Of a DNA stretch of 64,000 nucleotides, positions 1 through 10,223 are shown piece after piece. Made by a program: the position numbers and the translations under genes. Below the pieces are notes generated by a model that had not been told where the DNA came from, searched no databases, and worked only from the letters and a program-made list of their open reading frames with translations. Origin of the DNA: Zygnema cylindricum (lineage: Eukaryota; Streptophyta; Zygnematophyceae; Zygnematales; Zygnemataceae); NCBI GenBank assembly GCA_037447655.1, contig JBBHKE010002973.1, positions 292,322 through 356,321 of the forward strand, given 5' to 3'. Position 1 is the stretch's first letter; each line of letters begins with the position of its first letter.

Positions 1-482
1 GTGGCGACGGAGACGAAGACGACTGAGGGCTTCGAGGAAAAGGTGTCTGTCTCCTCGTCTGCCTTCTGAAGGTCTCTGGAAGAGGAGTTCTTGCCCTAAA
101 AGAGGGCGAATGCCTATGAGGAGGTGAGTAGGCGCGGACGTCGTATTTGTAGGGTAAGACCGGTGGTCCGGGGACCCTAGGACAGCTGCAACGGGAGATA
201 GGGATGGCGAAGGAGAGGGGGCGTGAGGTGGTGATGGTGGATGAGAAGAAGAAGATGAGGGTAGATCAGGAGATGGATGTGGAGGTGATGGAGGAGAGGA
301 GGCCGATCTCAATGAAATGTGTATCCTCTCGTCCGATTGCAATTCTACCAATGCTTCTGTTGCGGACGAGGTCTCTACTAGGACCAACGTGGGCGGGCCT
401 CGGGGAGAAGCAGCAACGTCAGGCCGATAATCTGCGCCCAAACCCTTCCCATTAGGTCCAGTGGTTTCCCCCGCTTCTCGTT
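1..482 (-). pseudogene. G2 Gypsy gag, middle segment (runs off left edge)
   Basis: Read on the minus strand, this stretch translates to a Pro/Ser/Arg-rich polypeptide that aligns with the Gypsy A gag encoded near 15600-16030. Shared blocks include ETTGPN-KGLGAD, the LQ-D-R-HISL block, PPSPPH and YSPPHR-SPS. It is the continuation of the gag piece at 6692-7051, from which it is separated by the Copia A insertion. The last five bases (TCGTT, 478-482) match TGGTT at 6692-6696 with one mismatch, a target-site duplication. The plus-strand open frame at 204-455 is only a shadow of this segment. The domain is the low-complexity linker of gag, upstream of the capsid-like region, which lies beyond the window. 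Confidence 0.8.
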
Positions 483-1373
483 TGTTGAAAAGAGGTAATG
501 AATAGTTCACTTCCCTATTTTAGTTTTGTTTTAAAGAAAGATAGTAAGGATCAAAGGCGCGCCATGGCTGCCGCCATATTTAGAAAGTGGCAGTTTTTGC
601 AGTTAAAGGTATTTCGGCTAAAATGGTGCCTAGGTCTAGATTTGAACCAATGACCTCTAAATTCTTTGTAGCCTAACGCCTTAACCATTAAGGCGTTACG
701 AAACGATACACGTGACGGGTTTGATAAATATATAAACATTAACTAAACAGCTAATTAACAGCAGACTAACCAAAATGAGCAATTTCTGCATGTACGCGAA
801 TCTGAACCGTGTAAAATATGTTTTGATCGAACGGCCGGCATTATAGCCGCCACGCGAAGTGAGCTTTTCGGCGGCATACGGATATAGCGTCACGCGGTGC
901 CACGTGGCGCCACATTATTTGATACCGGAGAAGATGGGAGGAGGAACCATGGCTTCCGATATGACAGGTGTCACCTTGTAGACCTTGTCGTACAATAGTT
1001 GTACAATAAGTACATCGCCCATTGTACCTTCTTGTACTTTATAGTGTTCCTATTGGACTAGGGTTTAATAGTAGGTAGTCGTGAGTAGGCAGACCGAGAC
1101 TTAGTAATATTTAGGTACCTCTCTCTCTAAGAGAGCTTGTAACTATAAAGGTCATCTTTGACCAACCATAACTTACTGCTCGGGTGAGCAAATTCAGTGA
1201 TTCTTTTTGCGTTTGACTCAGGGGAGTCTTGTCCTCACAAGGGTGAGAGTGGTCGAAATATTTGTGTTCCTGGGCGGCGCTTATTCAGCGGGAAAGTAGA
1301 AGGGGCAAATATTATCCTAGAGGCTTTACATAGGCTGCTCATTCTGTGGGTCAATGGAGACCACAGAATTTCA
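483..1373 (+). repeat. Copia A 5' LTR
   Basis: Starts TGTTGAAAAG and ends AATTTCA, directly before the primer-binding site. The same sequence recurs at 5801-6691 with an identical length of 891 bp. The 3' copy stays similar through GAATTTCA and then diverges, which fixes the LTR end at 1373. The LTR therefore contains the gag start codon at 1354. An antisense tRNA-like block lies near 616-690. Confidence 0.92.
616..690 (-). other. tRNA-like module antisense in Copia A 5' LTR
   Basis: On the minus strand, TGGTTAAGGCG (687-677) resembles a Pol III A box or tRNA D arm. GGTTCAAATCT (648-638) resembles a B box or T arm. The spacing is tRNA-like, and the module ends near CACCA followed by a TTTT run (623-620). 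I could not fold a convincing cloverleaf, so this is not called as a functional tRNA. The 3' LTR carries the same block. Confidence 0.5.
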
Positions 1374-3006
1374 GGTTATGGGCCCACCCTCTAGGGTGCC
1401 CATATTTGATGGATCAGACTTTCTTTATTGGGAATTGATGATGGAGGGAGAACTATTTGAGAAGCATTTATGGGGCATAGTGTCTAGACAAATTCGATGC
1501 CCACCTCCACCTGGGTTTGGAGGTTTACGTTTTTCTGGCACCTCCGCCTCTACTATTGGTAGAACAGCTGCCACCATCACCGAGGATGAAGATGAGGAAG
1601 GAGAAGAGATTCTCATGGAAGGAGAAAAGGAAGGAGTTGCAACTCAAGTAACACCATTGCCGAAGGCGATACCGGCAGCAGCACCACCAGCAACAACGAC
1701 AAGGGTTCAGACCGAAAGATCAGAGTATGAAAAGTGGAACTACAAAGACAAGGTTGCTAAGCTCTTAATTCTTAAAAGTGTAGCAAAGGGCATTGCCATT
1801 CCTCTTATGCATGTCAAATCTTCATCTCAGATTTGGATATCACTAGTTAAAAAATATAAGAGTGGATCATTGCAGCAGCAACAGTTGGCAGAAAATAAGA
1901 TTGCAGCTTATACTTATAAGGGAGAAAGTATGGATAATTATTGCAATGATTTAGGAGCATTGTTTGGAGAGTTAGAGAGTGCAGGTAACTCATGGTCTGA
2001 GAGACAAAGAGTGGACACATTAATGATGAAACTACCTGAAGAGTATGAGAATATCAATAACCGACTGCAAGACATAGGAGATAGCAATTGGAATTGGGAT
2101 GACACTGTGGGAATGATTTTAGTGAAAGAAAGCACCATAGAGCTTAGGAGAGGGAGTCCAAGTGTTCAAGCATTGTTTGCAAGAGCTGATTGGCGGAATC
2201 GTGATAAAAAGAGAGGGAAAGATCCTTATCGAAACTTTGGTGGAAGAGGACTAGGAGGTGGCAGATTTGATAGACAGGGGAGAGGAACTTCTCGAGGAGG
2301 ATTATGTCACTTCTGCAAGAAACCGGGACACTATATGGCAGATTGTGTCAGACTTGCAGATCTTCGACTGAAAGATGGTCAAGGAACCTCAAAGGACGGA
2401 GGAAAGAAAAAGGCTTTCCTGACTCAAGTTCTTGATGAGGAAGTGGAAGAAAAAACTGAACCTGAAGAGGAGCTTGAGGAGCTTCTCCTTAATCCGAAAA
2501 ACACTGAAAAGCATGTCAACATTCCATGGAGACAAAAGTGTGCTTTCGGAGGTAAGAGGGATCCACCCGAGGATGGGTGGATCATAGACTCAGGGGCTTC
2601 AATGCATATGTGCAAAGATAAGCGGTGGTTCACTAAACTGAGAAAGATCCCAACAGTTGAGATAGAGTACGGAGATGGTAGAGTAGAAACCACAAGTCTT
2701 GTTGGAACTGTTGACTTGAAGGTTCTAGTTGATGGAAAGGCCTCAATTATAACACTCTCAGACGTTCTTTACATTCCACAACTTAGCAAGAACCTAGTCT
2801 CAACAGCTGTCATAGATCAAAAGGAGTTTGAAACACGAACTAGGAAAGGAATCTTCACAGCAAGCTTTTATAATGAGGTTTATTTCATAGCTGAGAAGGG
2901 CAGTCAAGGAATGTTCAGAATTGTACTTTGCAATGAAAAGTGTGTTCTCTACTCGTGTGGAAGTGAGATGATGCTTTGGCATAAAAGTTGGGGCCTGTGC
3001 ATCTAG
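1354..3006 (+). pseudogene. Copia A gag, protease and start of integrase
   Basis: A 550-codon frame. The start METTEFQ lies in the LTR, followed by a Copia gag domain (about residues 10-270, with the LPEEYE block). A CCHC zinc knuckle, CHFCKKPGHYMADC, lies near residues 319-332. The aspartic protease core is WIIDSGASMHMC, followed by the LVST/FE region typical of the protease-integrase junction. The frame is cut in the pre-integrase motif (MMLWHKSWG) by an indel near 2990 and stops at 3006. Gag packages the element RNA and PR matures the polyprotein. The stop is decay, since integrase sequence continues downstream in another frame. Confidence 0.88.
1374..1385 (+). other. Copia A primer-binding site, half-tRNA iMet type
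   Basis: GGTTATGGGCCC follows the LTR end immediately. It is complementary to the anticodon-loop part of initiator tRNA-Met (GGGCCCATAACC), not to the tRNA 3' end. This is the primer-site type known from Drosophila copia. The site lies inside the gag reading frame, encoding part of the residues QVMGP. Confidence 0.8.
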
Positions 3007-4014
3007 ATAGATTAAAAAAAAAAAGTAAAATGGAATAGTGGAGGGTATTACTTTTGAAGATGATGAGACCTTTGATGATTGTAGTGGATGTGCCCAAGGG
3101 AAGATTCATAGACTTCCATTTCCAAAGGCAACCACATTTAGGAGAGAGAAAGTATTAGATCTAGTTCACACTGATGATTGGGGACCTGCTAGGTATGCCT
3201 CACACGGGGGGAAAAAGATGGATGTTAACTATCACAGATGATTGGTCTAGATACACGAAGATATACTTTCTCAGACATAAGTCAGAGGTATTAAGATGTT
3301 TCAAAGAGTATAAAGTATAAGTGAAAAGCTACATTAAACCTCAATAAAAGAGATAAGAAGTGATAATGGGAAAGAATACACCTCAAGGGATTTTGAAGAA
3401 TATCTTAAAGAAGAAGGAATTCATCATGAGAAAACTGTTCCCTATAATCCGGAACAAAATGGAGTAGCAGAAAGAGTGAATAGAACTTTAGGAGATATGT
3501 CCAGAAGTATGTTAAGTGATAAGAGGATAGGGCTGCAGTTTTGGGCTGAGTCTATGAACTATGCTAATTTCATCAAAAATAGAGTCCTAACTTCAGCAAA
3601 TAAGGAGGAAACTCCGTATGAGAGGTGGACAGGAAGAAAGCCTGATTTGTCTAGTTTGAGAGTGTTCGGAAGTCAAGTCTACAGTTTGGATTTCGATAAG
3701 ACTAAATGGAAGTTAGAGGGAAGAGGGAAACCAGGATATCTTGTAGGATATGATGAGAGCACAAAAGGATACCGAGTGTATGACTTGAAAAAGAAAGATA
3801 TAATTTTGGTAAAACACATAGTGGTGATGAATGAAGAGAAGTCCATTGATCCATTCAAATATAATAAGGAAGTCAAAATCAGATTTGAAACGGATCAGTT
3901 TTCTGACTTTGACTTTGAAAATGAAGAGAAGGAAGAGGGAGAAAAAAAAAATCTGCAGATCTACCAAAGGAGAAGGAGGAAAGGACAACATCCGAGGCAA
4001 CGCCACAATACGAA
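3007..4014 (+). pseudogene. Copia A integrase, frameshifted
   Basis: Pieces of a Copia integrase lie in more than one frame. At 3038-3241 are the DDCSGCAQGK zinc-finger remainder and the LVHTD catalytic-Asp block. Near 3235-3290 is the DDWSRY equivalent. Near 3360 is SDNGKEY with the second Asp. NPEQNGVAERVNRTLGD (about 3450-3496) carries the catalytic Glu. The 3476-4168 frame continues through the chromodomain-free C-terminal part (GRKPDLSSLRVFG, YLVGYD). At least two indels separate these pieces. The enzyme would insert cDNA into the genome, but this copy cannot make it whole. Confidence 0.82.
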
Positions 4015-5787
4015 GTGCAAACCGATGAGGAACTTGATGAGACACCGGAATTGGAAGATAGGGAAGCCGAAAATTTCCCAAAACGAAACCCAAGGATGCC
4101 TTCCATACCGGCGTCCGATTTTGAAGGGGGAAGAAGAAGTAGTAAACGACTTCAAGAAAGACAAGTAAATAACCAACTCACAAAGATGTCTCACCCAGAT
4201 GAACCTCAAACATACTTAGAGGCCATAAACACTCCAAAAGGTAGCCGGTGGATCACAGCTATAAATGAAGAAATGGCCTCTATCATGGAAGCCAATACAT
4301 GGGAGTTGGTAGATTGTCCACCGGACCGAAAACCGATCAGATGTAAGTGGGTGTTTAAACTTAAATTAAACCCAGATAATACCATTGAGAGGTACAAAAC
4401 TAGGTTAGTTGCAAAAGGTTATACACAGAAAGAGGGAATAGACTACGAAGAAACCTTTGCACCTGTAGTCAGATTTCCTTCTGTTAGAATCCTTTTAAGT
4501 ATAGCTGCAGCGGAGGATATAGAAATCCACCAGATGGATATTAAAACTGCCTTTTTGCACGGAGAGTTGGAAGAAGAAATTTACATGAGGCAACCGGAAG
4601 GATTCTTGGAAAGTGGGGAAGAAAACAAAGTTTGCAAACTGATAAAATCACTCTATGGGCTTAAGCAAGCCTCGCGACAGTGGAATATAAAGCTCGACGA
4701 ATTTCTGACCGGTTTGGGGTATATCAGAATTAGTTCAGATCACTCTATATATTTATTTGAGGATGAGAATGGAGTGATATTTATTGCTATTTATGTGGAT
4801 GATTTGTTGGTCTTAAGCAAGTCCTTAGATAAAATTAACAAACTAAAACGGGATCTTAGAAGCAGTTTTGATATGAAAGATCTTGGCGAAGCAAAGTACA
4901 TTTTGGGAATTCAGATGGAGAGAGATAGAGGGAATAGAATTATAAGACTCACTCAAAAAGAAGCAATCGGTAATATGCTAGAAAAAATTCAAATGGAGAA
5001 AGCAAACGGATGTACTACTCCCATGGATTTGAAGAAAGTGAGTGAGGGGAGTGAAGAGGGAGGAATATTCATCATTAATGATGAGATGGACGAGATAGAA
5101 AGAAAATTTATGGAAAATATCCCTTATCGGCAGATTGTAGGCAGTTTAATTTATTTTATGAACTGTACCCGTCCGGATATAGCTGCAGCTGTAGGTGTCC
5201 TTAGTAGAAATCTAAATGAACCAAGAAAGAGAGATTGGGAGGCTGCCAAAAGGGTGATGAGGTATCTGGTGGGGACAAGGGAATTATGGTTGCATTTGGG
5301 AGGGGAGCACACTGACATCACCACTTGGAGTGATGCCAGTTATGGAGATGTGCCTTTAAGGAGGTGTACGACTGGATATGTGTTGCAAATTGGATCCGAT
5401 GCATGTTGTTGGAGTAGCAAGCAACAAAAAGTAGTCGCTCAGTCCACTATGGAGGCTGAATACATCGCTTCCTGTGCTGCCACCAAAGAATTAATGTGGG
5501 TTAAATCTCTTCTTGAAGAACTTGGGTTCATGAAGTCTGGAACTCAAAATGTTTTTTGTGATAATCAAGCTGCTATCTCGATTGCAGCTAATCCGAAACA
5601 TCACTTCAAAGCTAAGCATATGGATATTAGACTAAGTTTTGTCAGAGAGAAGGTAGAAAATAAAATTATTAAACTGGTTCATAAAACTGATAGAGAAATG
5701 ATTGCAGACATGATGACAAAAGCAATGCCTTCCCCTAAGTTGATTTATTGCAGAGAAAACTGTGGATTAAAATTGAAAAGTGACTAG
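4015..5787 (+). CDS. Copia A reverse transcriptase and RNase H
   Basis: An intact 590-codon frame. The RT_2-type domain begins about residue 100 with CKWVFKLKLNPD, then LVAKGYTQKEGIDYEETFAPVV, QMDIKTAFLHGELEEEIYMRQPEGF and the catalytic YVDDLLVL. The RNase H domain follows, with WSDASYGD, QSTMEAEY and CDNQAAI supplying the expected acidic residues. The frame ends 13 bp before the 3' LTR. It is the best-preserved part of Copia A. It overlaps the end of the integrase frame (3476-4168) in a different frame, so the polyprotein is broken upstream. Confidence 0.93.
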   Translation: MQTDEELDETPELEDREAENFPKRNPRMPSIPASDFEGGRRSSKRLQERQVNNQLTKMSHPDEPQTYLEAINTPKGSRWITAINEEMASIMEANTWELVDCPPDRKPIRCKWVFKLKLNPDNTIERYKTRLVAKGYTQKEGIDYEETFAPVVRFPSVRILLSIAAAEDIEIHQMDIKTAFLHGELEEEIYMRQPEGFLESGEENKVCKLIKSLYGLKQASRQWNIKLDEFLTGLGYIRISSDHSIYLFEDENGVIFIAIYVDDLLVLSKSLDKINKLKRDLRSSFDMKDLGEAKYILGIQMERDRGNRIIRLTQKEAIGNMLEKIQMEKANGCTTPMDLKKVSEGSEEGGIFIINDEMDEIERKFMENIPYRQIVGSLIYFMNCTRPDIAAAVGVLSRNLNEPRKRDWEAAKRVMRYLVGTRELWLHLGGEHTDITTWSDASYGDVPLRRCTTGYVLQIGSDACCWSSKQQKVVAQSTMEAEYIASCAATKELMWVKSLLEELGFMKSGTQNVFCDNQAAISIAANPKHHFKAKHMDIRLSFVREKVENKIIKLVHKTDREMIADMMTKAMPSPKLIYCRENCGLKLKSD

Positions 5788-5800
5788 GAATTAAGGGGAG
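5786..5800 (+). other. Copia A polypurine tract
   Basis: The purine-rich TTAAGGGGAG directly abuts the 3' LTR start TGTTGAAAAG at 5801. This is the expected plus-strand primer position. Confidence 0.75.
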
Positions 5801-6691
5801 TGTTGAAAAGAGGTAATTAATAGTTCACTTCCCTATTTTAGTTTTGTTTTAAAGAAAGAGAGTAAGGATCAAAGGCGCGCCATGGCTGCCGCCATATTTA
5901 GAAAGTGGCAGTTTTTGCAGTTAAGGGTATTTCGGCTAAAATGGTGCCTATGTCTAGATTTGAACCTGTGACCTCTAGATTCTTTGTAGCCTAACGCCTT
6001 AACCATTAAGGCGTTACGAAACGATACACGTGACGGGTTTGATAAATATATAAACATTAACTAAACAGCTAATTAACAGCAGACTAACCAAAATGAGCAA
6101 TTTCTGCATGTACGCGAATCTGAACCGTGTAAAATATGTTTTGATCGAACGGCCGGCATTATAGCCGCCACGCGAAGTGAGCTTTTCGGCGGCATACGGA
6201 TATAGCGTCACGCGGTGCCACATGGCGCCACATTATTTGATACCGGAGAAGATGGGAGGAGGAACCATGGCTTCCGATATGACAGGTGTCACCTTGTAGA
6301 CCTTGTCGTACAATAGTTGTACAATAAGTACATCGCCCATTGTACCTTCTTGTACTTTATAGTGTTCCTATTGGACTAGGGTTTAATAGTAGGTAGTCGT
6401 GAGTAGGCAGACCGAGACTTAGTAATATTTAGGTACCTCTCTCTCTAAGAGAGCTTGTAACTATAAAGGTCATCTTTGACCAGCCATAACTTACTGCTCG
6501 GTTGAGCAAATTCAAAGATTTTTTTTGCGTTTGACTCAGGGGAGTCTTGTCCTCACAAGGGTGAGAGTGGTCAGAATATTTGTGTGCCTGGGTGGCGCTT
6601 ATTCAGCGGGAAAGTAGAAAGGGCAAATATTATCCTAGAGGCTTTACATAGGCTGCTCATTTTGTGGGTCAATGGAGACCACAAAATTTCA
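5801..6691 (+). repeat. Copia A 3' LTR
   Basis: 891 bp from TGTTGAAAAG to AATTTCA, about 2% different from the 5' copy by eye. It includes the equivalent of the gag ATG (6672) 20 nt before its end. Downstream of the LTR that frame runs into G2 sequence. The antisense A and B boxes recur near 5995-6005 and 5956-5966. Confidence 0.92.
5934..6008 (-). other. tRNA-like module antisense in Copia A 3' LTR
   Basis: Same antisense block as in the 5' LTR: TGGTTAAGGCG as an A-box-like and AGGTTCAAATCT as a B-box-like element. The two boxes are conserved between the LTR copies, while a few bases between them differ. Confidence 0.48.
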
Positions 6692-7051
6692 TGGTTGAAG
6701 AGGAGTATCCCGGTCTGTCTCCGAAGGAGGCATCCCCAATGACGGCCTTGAGATAGAAACGGATTCCTGAACTGGTGCTTCTGGGTGTGTTCTTGTCCCG
6801 AGAGTAGGGGTTGTCTGTCCACTAAGAAGCCCACTAGACCTCCGCCGCGCTTCTCTAATAAGGTTCAACTCCTGTTCCCATGAATTTCTCCTTTCTTCCT
6901 TCAATGCTTCCCAGTCTACTCTGACAGGTCCGGCCCCCGCCGTAGCCTTGCCTTGTGATGCTAAAACATTTACCAGTTCCTGAGCCCAACTGACTACCCT
7001 GGTCAAATCTGCTATTCCTAGGCCCGGAACCTCTAGATCAGTAGATCTTGT
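6692..7051 (-). pseudogene. G2 Gypsy gag, segment between Copia A and solo LTR C
   Basis: Minus-strand translation includes VPGLGIADL, KATAGAGPV-DWEALKEER and LNLIREARRRSSG. These match the Gypsy A gag at 15250-15480 almost block for block. Its low-coordinate end (DTPLQ) joins the left-edge segment across Copia A. Its high-coordinate end is interrupted by solo LTR C, whose target duplication CTTGT occupies 7047-7051. This G2 copy is a distinct, older family member than Gypsy A, since many codons differ. Confidence 0.87.
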
Positions 7052-8190
7052 TGAAATTCTATGAGCTCCATTGCTTCACAGAATTGGCAGATCCAAAGAA
7101 GATAATCTAGATAGTGCCGACTCCAAGTTTATATAAACCCTAATGATTGACCCTTTAACAATCAAAACCCCATTACAGCTTCACCCATGTGAAATAACAC
7201 TTTCTGTCTACTCAGTTCCACCACAGAATGCAAAGTTAGAATATGAGTTTTGAATAACATTCCCCACTTTGACTTTCCCTTAGAAATGCAGCCACCCTGG
7301 CAGCCAAACACTCTGACCGACTACACCCCTGTGTAGCTTGGACTCCCCTGAGTCCGCAACAAAAATAATTAATGAATTTGGTCAAGTGGGTTAGTTGTTA
7401 TGGCTGGCCAAAGTTTGCCATTTATACAAGGTGCTCTCTGGGAGAGGCGGCTACCTACCCAAAATATTCTAAGTCGTAAACCCCTCTCTAAACCCCCTAG
7501 TACTAAGGTACTGACCAATCACACGGTTGTACCGTACAATAAGGTACAGATGCCGGAGTACTTTCTGTACGGACAGTGTACGACGTCGCCATAATGCGAC
7601 ATTTGTCACATCCGTATTTGTTGTCTTCCGTTCCGGCGATTCCGTAAACCCGTATGATGTTGCCACGTGTCATCCTGAGGGGCGGAGTCCGCAAACCGCC
7701 AAATTGTCCTTTCCGCGAAGGCAGCGCTAGCCACGGGCGTCTGATTTATATCGGTATTTAATACGGACCTTCGAAACAAATGTCCGTACTATTTTTTTCG
7801 TCTGGTACTAATAGTACAATTGTTTCTATGCCTTATAAACCGTAATCTAGTTAAATGGAAAAACCTACGTGTACATGTTTAAATACGTATCAAACCCAAT
7901 ATACCTTATCACTAGTCATAGACTAAACGGACAAAGCTACCGGCTGCGGTTGACTTGATGGACCGCAGGTACGAAGTTCAATTCCTGGGTCTGTCAACAT
8001 ACATTTTAGTAAATCTACCATTTATCTACACCTGTCTTTCTGGAGAGCTTAGGCAGCCATGGCTCTAGCTCTCTTTCTAGCCTTCGGTGACTACAACAAG
8101 TGTGGGGGCTTGGAGAAAAGAGTCAGAGGCAGACTGCCTCTGCTCTTTTTCTATCCTAATAAAGACCTATAAAATACTCAAATATCAACA
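7052..8190 (-). repeat. Solo LTR C (third Copia LTR family)
   Basis: On the minus strand this 1139-bp unit starts TGTTGATATTTG and ends GAATTTCA, with no internal coding region. It is flanked by a perfect 5-bp duplication, CTTGT (7047-7051 and 8191-8195). On both sides the G2 gag resumes. The start resembles the Copia B LTR start, including the TTTTATAGGTCTT block. Near its end is ATGGAGCTCATAGAATTTCA: an ATG exactly 20 nt before the LTR end, as in Copia A and B. A solo LTR forms by recombination between the two LTRs of a full element. Confidence 0.88.
7925..8005 (+). other. tRNA-like module antisense in solo LTR C
   Basis: On the plus strand, antisense to the LTR, GGACAAAGC resembles a D arm or A box. 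GAAGTTCAATTCCTGG (near 7973-7987) resembles a T arm or B box. A TTTT run follows near 8003. The offset from the LTR start, about 185-265 bp, matches the comparable module of Copia B. The A box is the weaker half. Confidence 0.4.
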
Positions 8191-8463
8191 CTTGTCTGCC
8201 ACAATCCTCCCGGATGTCGCACATTCGGGACAACTTTAGGAGGCTCTTTAGGGGCTGCCGTCGCGGGCAGAGGAAACGTCTTTTCTTTCACCACCGGGGT
8301 GAACCTGCTTTTACTATCACGATGATCGAATCTTTTCCCTCTCCAGGCCTCCTGGGAGCTCTGCCTTCTAGTGCCTTCCAATTGATGAGAGGCGGCTCGG
8401 CCACGGGATGGTTTATTGGTGGCCGTATCTTGCAATTGAGCGGTGTTAGAAGGGGGAGTTGGA
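8191..8463 (-). pseudogene. G2 Gypsy gag, segment between solo LTR C and Copia B
   Basis: Minus-strand translation includes ATNKPSRGRA, KRFDHRDSKSRF and the PVVKEKTFP region. These match Gypsy A at 14990-15230 (ATSRPSRGRA, FRFNHRDSKGD). It joins the 6692-7051 piece across solo LTR C and the 28223-28812 piece across Copia B. The open frame seen here begins artificially at the ATG inside the Copia B 3' LTR (MGDTEL). Confidence 0.83.
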
Positions 8464-9087
8464 TGTAATTCTGTGTCCCCCATTGGATAACAAAATTCAA
8501 GAAGCCTCTAGATAGCTTTTGGCTAGCCCTCTTTCAAATTGGATCTGTGCTACCCAAGCAGGCAAATAGACAATGTGGCTGCACCCATGCGCAATCTGGA
8601 CTCCCCTGAGTCCACAACAAAATGAATCTCTGAAAATGCCCAACCAGGCAATTAATTATCAAGTGGCAAAGATGCCAATATTTATACAAGCTTATTGGGA
8701 GAGAGGCGGCTACCTCCTCAATCCTCTAAGTCCTAAACCCCTCTCTCAACCCCTATCTACTGATGTACGAACCAATCAGAAGACTGGTCAGTACAAAAAG
8801 GTACTACGACCGAAGTACTATCTGTACGGCTGGTGTACGACAAGGCCATGGAGGGGACGTCTCTCTCCTCCCGACTTGTCCTCATGCTCCGCGGGATTCC
8901 CGCTTCCCAGTGACATCTTGCCACGTGTTGACAGATCATGTCATGTCCGAAAACCGCCAAGACGGCCATTCCGAGATCCCCGCGATGTTCCGAGCCGTCG
9001 GATCCAAACCGGCTTTTTATGTTCGCGGTCGAAAATAACAAATTTCCCATACATTTTTTTCGTGCACACTAAAACCCAACTAGTTCC

Positions 9088-10117
9088 GGTTGTCCATAGC
9101 CGTTTTCAGCCATGGATTTACCCTCGGAAGCACCACAGACTACCCCAAAACAGCCTACTTTTATTCCACTCAGAATTCTACAGAATAAACAAAACAAGCT
9201 GAAACTTCACAAATAGAAGTTTCCTAGGCCACTAAGTATCCCCACTAATTTTCATATAAATATACCAACCGGAATTTCCGCATCACCCAGTCAAAGTTGC
9301 AGAAAAACAGCCTGCCAGAATCAACCCCACAAACGACCAACTTCACAATGAAGCCCCAAGCAAACCAGGTTCACAATAGACCTGCGAATTTTCCACAATA
9401 CAGAAAGTACACCAAATAACCAACATGCAAAATTTCAATAAATTATGCCCAAAGATCACAATGATCTTACACTTCAAAAATCCCAAAAACTGCAATCACA
9501 GTTTTTCCATTCAAGGGGATTCCTACCTCAAATATTCTAAGTTCTACACATATATAAGTGAACCCGCAGCTGATCTACGCCGTACCATAAATAACGTGGT
9601 CATCCTAATAAGACTAACCGGTTGTCTACCGTACAATGTATTTACACTCATTTAACCTGTGCTAAAATATTCCGCGGCTAACATTTTAGATGCCGAAAAG
9701 ATAAAGTACTCAATATTTGTCGTCTAATGATTGACGGCGAACTTCGTCCGCCGCTATCCACATCCGTTCACCAATCTTCACGTGGCATTTTTGTCCCTTA
9801 ACCAAACTGTACTCCAACCGTCGTACCATACCTCCTTACCAACACGTGCCCCTTGATACGTACCATACCAACAGGCGCTCCTAGAGTGTACCGAAACTGT
9901 GTACCCCTTCCGGAGTTACATTTCGAACATTACTAATTATTTCCAATCGGATCGCTTTGCGATCCGCCATTCATTTCACAATCCTTGTTCGCGTCACTTT
10001 AATTTTATCCGCACGTTTGCTCCCCCAATCCGCGAATCCATGCAAACCTTCACACTACACCTTATGATGTGTGCGCGAAATGTCGCGTACGCACGAAACT
10101 ATATTTTCCAAAACAAC
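9088..10117. mobile_element. Unclassified 1030-bp insertion in Copia B 3' LTR
   Basis: The LTR is uninterrupted in the 5' copy. Here it is split at AGTTCC, which is duplicated on each side (9082-9087 and 10118-10123). The insert begins GGTTGTCCAT and ends AAAACAAC, so only a short GTTGT/ACAAC inverted terminus is visible. No coding region is recognisable; short open frames inside are not supported. It could be a non-autonomous DNA element or a solo LTR with degraded ends. Confidence 0.7.
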
Positions 10118-10223
10118 AGTTCCTATGTCCTTAATTTGGTATTCCGTTAATCGGATTAATGATGCAGCTAATGTTTAAATGGCTATCAAACCCTATCTAT
10201 CCTAACGGACTACTACAACAGAC

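Larger units (their letters stand above)
483..6691 (+). mobile_element. Copia A, full-length Ty1/Copia retrotransposon
   Basis: A complete LTR element with two 891-bp LTRs (483-1373 and 5801-6691), a primer-binding site, a gag-PR-INT-RT-RNaseH coding region in Copia order and a polypurine tract. The LTRs differ at roughly 20 sites by eye, so the insertion is not new. It is flanked by a near-perfect 5-bp duplication (TCGTT / TGGTT) and sits inside the minus-strand G2 gag. The coding region needs at least three frame changes, so the copy is probably not autonomous. Relatives in the window are Copia B and solo LTR C. Confidence 0.93.

Noticed and set aside
204-455. Plus-strand open frame near the left edge
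   Set aside because: The minus strand of the same bases aligns with Gypsy gag, so the plus frame is a shadow.
616-690. A bona fide tRNA gene in the Copia LTRs
   Set aside because: A and B boxes are visible, but acceptor and anticodon stems do not pair convincingly; reported only as tRNA-like.
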